Shown one piece after another: positions 56,355-58,805 of a stretch of 58,805 nucleotides of DNA. Each line of letters begins with the position of its first letter. Positions within the stretch are counted from its first letter, which is position 1. The notes under the pieces were generated by a model. The model saw nothing but the letters and a program-made list of their open reading frames with translations, had not been told where the DNA came from and did no database searches. A program made the position numbers and the translations under genes. The stretch is from NCBI GenBank assembly GCA_002435595.1, contig DJBL01000166.1, positions 1-58,805 of the forward strand. Direction: 5' to 3'. Source of the DNA: Stenotrophomonas maltophilia. Its GTDB lineage: Bacteria > Pseudomonadota > Gammaproteobacteria > Xanthomonadales > Xanthomonadaceae.

Positions 56355-58805
56355 ATGGTTCCATTCCGCGCCACCGCACGCCTGCAGCTGCACGCCGGGT
56401 TCACCTTCGATGATGCGTGCGCGCAGGTCGACTACTACGCCGCGCTGGGCATCAGCCACCTGTACCTGTCGCCGATCGCCCGCGCCGTGGACGGGTCCAC
56501 GCATGGCTACGATGTCATCGACCCGACGCAGGTGAGCCCGGCCCTGGGCGGCGAACCCGCGCTGCTCCGGTTGGCCGCGCAGGCGCGTGCCCACGGCATG
56601 GGCCTGATCGTGGATATCGTGCCCAACCACGTGGCCGCGCACCTGAGCAACCCGTACTGGGCCGACGTGCTCCTGCACGGCCAGCAGAGCCGGTATGCAG
56701 CGTGGTTCGACATCGACTGGCAGGCGCCGGGGCGCGAGGGCAAGCTGTGGTTGCCGGTGCTGGACCGGCCGCTGGCCACGGCGCTGGCCGATGCGCAGCT
56801 GCAGCTGGAACGGGATGCGCAGGGCAGCGCGTGGCTGGCGCTGGACGGTGCCCGGTATCCGTTGGCGCCGCATGGCGGGCCCGAGCCGGTGCCACAGATG
56901 TCCGGCAACGCCTTGCCCGCGCTGCTTGCCGCGCAGGCCTATCGCCTGGCGTGGTGGCGCAGCGGCGATGCCCGGGTCAACTACCGCCGGTTCTTCACCA
57001 TCACCGCGCTGGCGGCACTGCAGATCGAGCGCGCCGAGGTCTTCGATGCCGTGCATGCGTTACCGCTGCGGCTGGCAGCGCAGGGCGTCATCGATGGCGT
57101 CCGGGTCGACCATGTGGATGGCCTGCGCGACCCCGCCGCCTATCTGCGCCGGCTGCGTGATGCACTGGACGTTGCCGCCGCGACGCGCCATCTGCCGGCG
57201 GGTGCGCTGGGGCTGTGGGTGGAGAAGATCCTCGGCCCGGACGAACGCCTTCCCGCCGATTGGCCCTGCGACGGCAGCACCGGCTATGACTTCATGGACC
57301 AGGCCGGCGCGGTGATGCATGACATCGCCGGGGGTGCGTTGCTCGCCCGGCAGTGGCGGCAGGTGACCGCAGACCCCCGCAGCGTCGGGCAGGTGGAGCG
57401 GCAGGCGCGTGGCGAGGTGCTCGACACCGGGCTGCGCGCGGAGTTTGACGCGCTGGTGGCGTTGCTGGCGCGGATGGCCGACGACGAGGGTGGGGCGGCC
57501 ACCGATTTCGGTACGGCGTTGCTGGCCAAGGCGATCGCGCGGCTGCTGGCGCACTTCCCGGTGTATCGCAGCTATCTCACTGCGGCCGCTGCCGCGCCCG
57601 CCGACCAGGCGGTCTGGGCGAAGGCTTCCGCTGCCGCATGCGCCAGCGCCGACCCGGCCGTGGCACAGGTCATCAGCCATATCACGCGGTGGTTGCTGCA
57701 GGCGCCCCGGGCGGATGCATCCTCGGCCCTGCCGGCGCTCGGCCTGCGCCTGCGCCAACAGGTCCAGCTGCTGAGTGCCCCGCTCAACGCAAAGGCGGTG
57801 GAGGACTGCAGTTTCTATCGTTACGCAGCGCAGTTGTCGCGCAACGAGGTCGGCACCCATCCGGCGGTGTCGGGGCTGCTGCCGGATGATTTCCATGCGC
57901 GCGCCGCCGAACGCGGCCAGTCGCACCCGCGCGCCCTGCTGGCCACCGCGACCCATGACCACAAGCGCGGCGAAGATGCGCGGATGCGCCTGGCGGTGCT
58001 CTCCCACTGGCCGATGTGGTGGCGCACGATCGCGCGCCGCTTCGATCGGCTGGCGCTGCCGCTGGGTGGCGCGGCGCTTGCTCCGGGCGACCGCCAGATG
58101 CTGTGGCAGACCCTGGTGGGGGCGTGGCCGGCGCGGGTGGATCCGGTCCCGGATGCGCTCCTGCCGCGCCTGATCGAGTGGCAGCGCAAGGCGCTGCGCG
58201 AGGGCGGGGTGCGCAGCCATTGGCACGATCCGGATGCAGGCTACGAAGCCACCGCCGCCGGGTTTCTCGCTCAGGTACTGATGGCGCCCGCCGCGCAGCC
58301 GTTACGGCAGGCACTGCACGCCGCCGTGGCGCGACTGGCGCCGGCGGGCGCGCGGCTGAGTCTGGCGCAGACCGCGTTGCGGCTGACCGTGCCGGGGGTT
58401 CCGGATCTCTATCAGGGCACCGAAGGCTGGGACCTGTCGCTGGTCGACCCGGACAACCGCCGCCCGGTGGACTACGCCGCACGTCGTCGCCTGCTGGAGG
58501 ATGCCCGGCCGTGGCCGCAGCTGCTTGCCGAGTGGCACGACGGTGCGGTCAAGGCGCGCCTGCTGCACGCGCTGCTGCAGCTGCGCCGTCGCTGGCCGGC
58601 GCTCTTCGCGCACGGTGACTACCAGCGGCTGCCCACCACCGCGCCGGCCCGCGCGCTGGCGCTGTCGCGCCAGTACCAGGACCAGCGCCTGGTGCTGGTG
58701 GTGGCCATCGGGACCGGCGCGGGCCCGGGCGTGCACGCCACCGCCGCGCTGCCGGCGCGGTTCTGGGGCGGCGCCCGCGTCAGCATCCCGCCCGGGCGCT
58801 ATCGC
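56355..58805 (+). CDS. treY: Malto-oligosyltrehalose synthase (right end outside window)
   Basis: 817 codons are visible, open to the edge. GH13 of TreY type: YYAALGISHLYLSPIARAVD at the start, STHGYDVIDPTQVSPALGG, IVDIVPNHVA, DGVRVDHVDGLRDPAAYL with the nucleophile Asp, and late LYQGTEGWDLSLVDPDNRR. TreY turns the reducing end of a maltodextrin into an alpha,alpha-1,1 bond. It starts 4 bases after the malQ stop. Expected length is about 850, so only the last few residues are missing. Confidence 0.95.
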   Translation, partial: MVPFRATARLQLHAGFTFDDACAQVDYYAALGISHLYLSPIARAVDGSTHGYDVIDPTQVSPALGGEPALLRLAAQARAHGMGLIVDIVPNHVAAHLSNPYWADVLLHGQQSRYAAWFDIDWQAPGREGKLWLPVLDRPLATALADAQLQLERDAQGSAWLALDGARYPLAPHGGPEPVPQMSGNALPALLAAQAYRLAWWRSGDARVNYRRFFTITALAALQIERAEVFDAVHALPLRLAAQGVIDGVRVDHVDGLRDPAAYLRRLRDALDVAAATRHLPAGALGLWVEKILGPDERLPADWPCDGSTGYDFMDQAGAVMHDIAGGALLARQWRQVTADPRSVGQVERQARGEVLDTGLRAEFDALVALLARMADDEGGAATDFGTALLAKAIARLLAHFPVYRSYLTAAAAAPADQAVWAKASAAACASADPAVAQVISHITRWLLQAPRADASSALPALGLRLRQQVQLLSAPLNAKAVEDCSFYRYAAQLSRNEVGTHPAVSGLLPDDFHARAAERGQSHPRALLATATHDHKRGEDARMRLAVLSHWPMWWRTIARRFDRLALPLGGAALAPGDRQMLWQTLVGAWPARVDPVPDALLPRLIEWQRKALREGGVRSHWHDPDAGYEATAAGFLAQVLMAPAAQPLRQALHAAVARLAPAGARLSLAQTALRLTVPGVPDLYQGTEGWDLSLVDPDNRRPVDYAARRRLLEDARPWPQLLAEWHDGAVKARLLHALLQLRRRWPALFAHGDYQRLPTTAPARALALSRQYQDQRLVLVVAIGTGAGPGVHATAALPARFWGGARVSIPPGRYR

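Noticed and set aside
1..58805. CRISPR array, rRNA, complete prophage or intact insertion sequence
   Set aside because: No regular repeat-spacer pattern, rRNA sequence, phage structural genes or paired terminal repeats with a transposase were seen.

Overview
The window is high-GC proteobacterial chromosome, most likely Stenotrophomonas or a close Xanthomonadaceae relative. The grounds are the gene content, the overlapping glgA-glgB-treZ-malQ-treY block, and a short GTAG-headed palindrome near 1902 that resembles the SMAG elements of Stenotrophomonas maltophilia. Species cannot be fixed from the sequence alone.

Layout. 1-4058 is core: the start of a TonB-like membrane protein, serS, an azoreductase with a divergent LysR regulator, and tRNA-Ser(UGA). 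4059 to about 18500 is an accessory region next to that tRNA. It holds a truncated tyrosine-recombinase start (4143), a second diverged copy of the tRNA end plus its flank (5564-5655), another recombinase remnant (16855), small orphan genes resembling immunity proteins, a DUF4189 remnant joined in frame to an LprI-like gene, tandem DUF1254 lipoproteins, a LysR / exported carboxymuconolactone decarboxylase-like / exported monooxygenase group, a frameshifted small gene, two integron cassettes with intact attC sites (14621-14680 and 14904-14963) and no integrase, an XRE-cupin / EamA pair, and an H-NS-like gene.

18544-37844 holds regulator-effector modules: AraC/MFS; a thermonuclease; a siderophore receptor with PepSY partners behind a probable Fur box; a TetR-controlled operon of three flavin or NAD(P)H oxidoreductases; a DUF892 ferritin-like protein; a chimeric SDR/acyltransferase gene coupled to a DUF5694 gene; AraC; a Tat-exported aldo/keto reductase; LysR; MFS; and a Cys-cluster protein. 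37888-42766 carries two divergent arylsulfatases. 42896-48291 has CsbD, small orphan genes, a VOC protein and a 1309-residue protein with SMI1/KNR4-like and WGR-like ends.

48927 to the right edge is a glycogen/trehalose operon, glgA-glgB-treZ-malQ-treY, with start-stop overlaps at three of its four junctions. It makes glycogen from ADP-glucose, branches it, and converts alpha-glucan ends to trehalose by the TreY/TreZ route, with MalQ recycling short maltodextrins.

The most unusual material is the attC cassette pair, the layered recombinase and attachment debris at tRNA-Ser, and two in-frame gene chimeras created by deletion.
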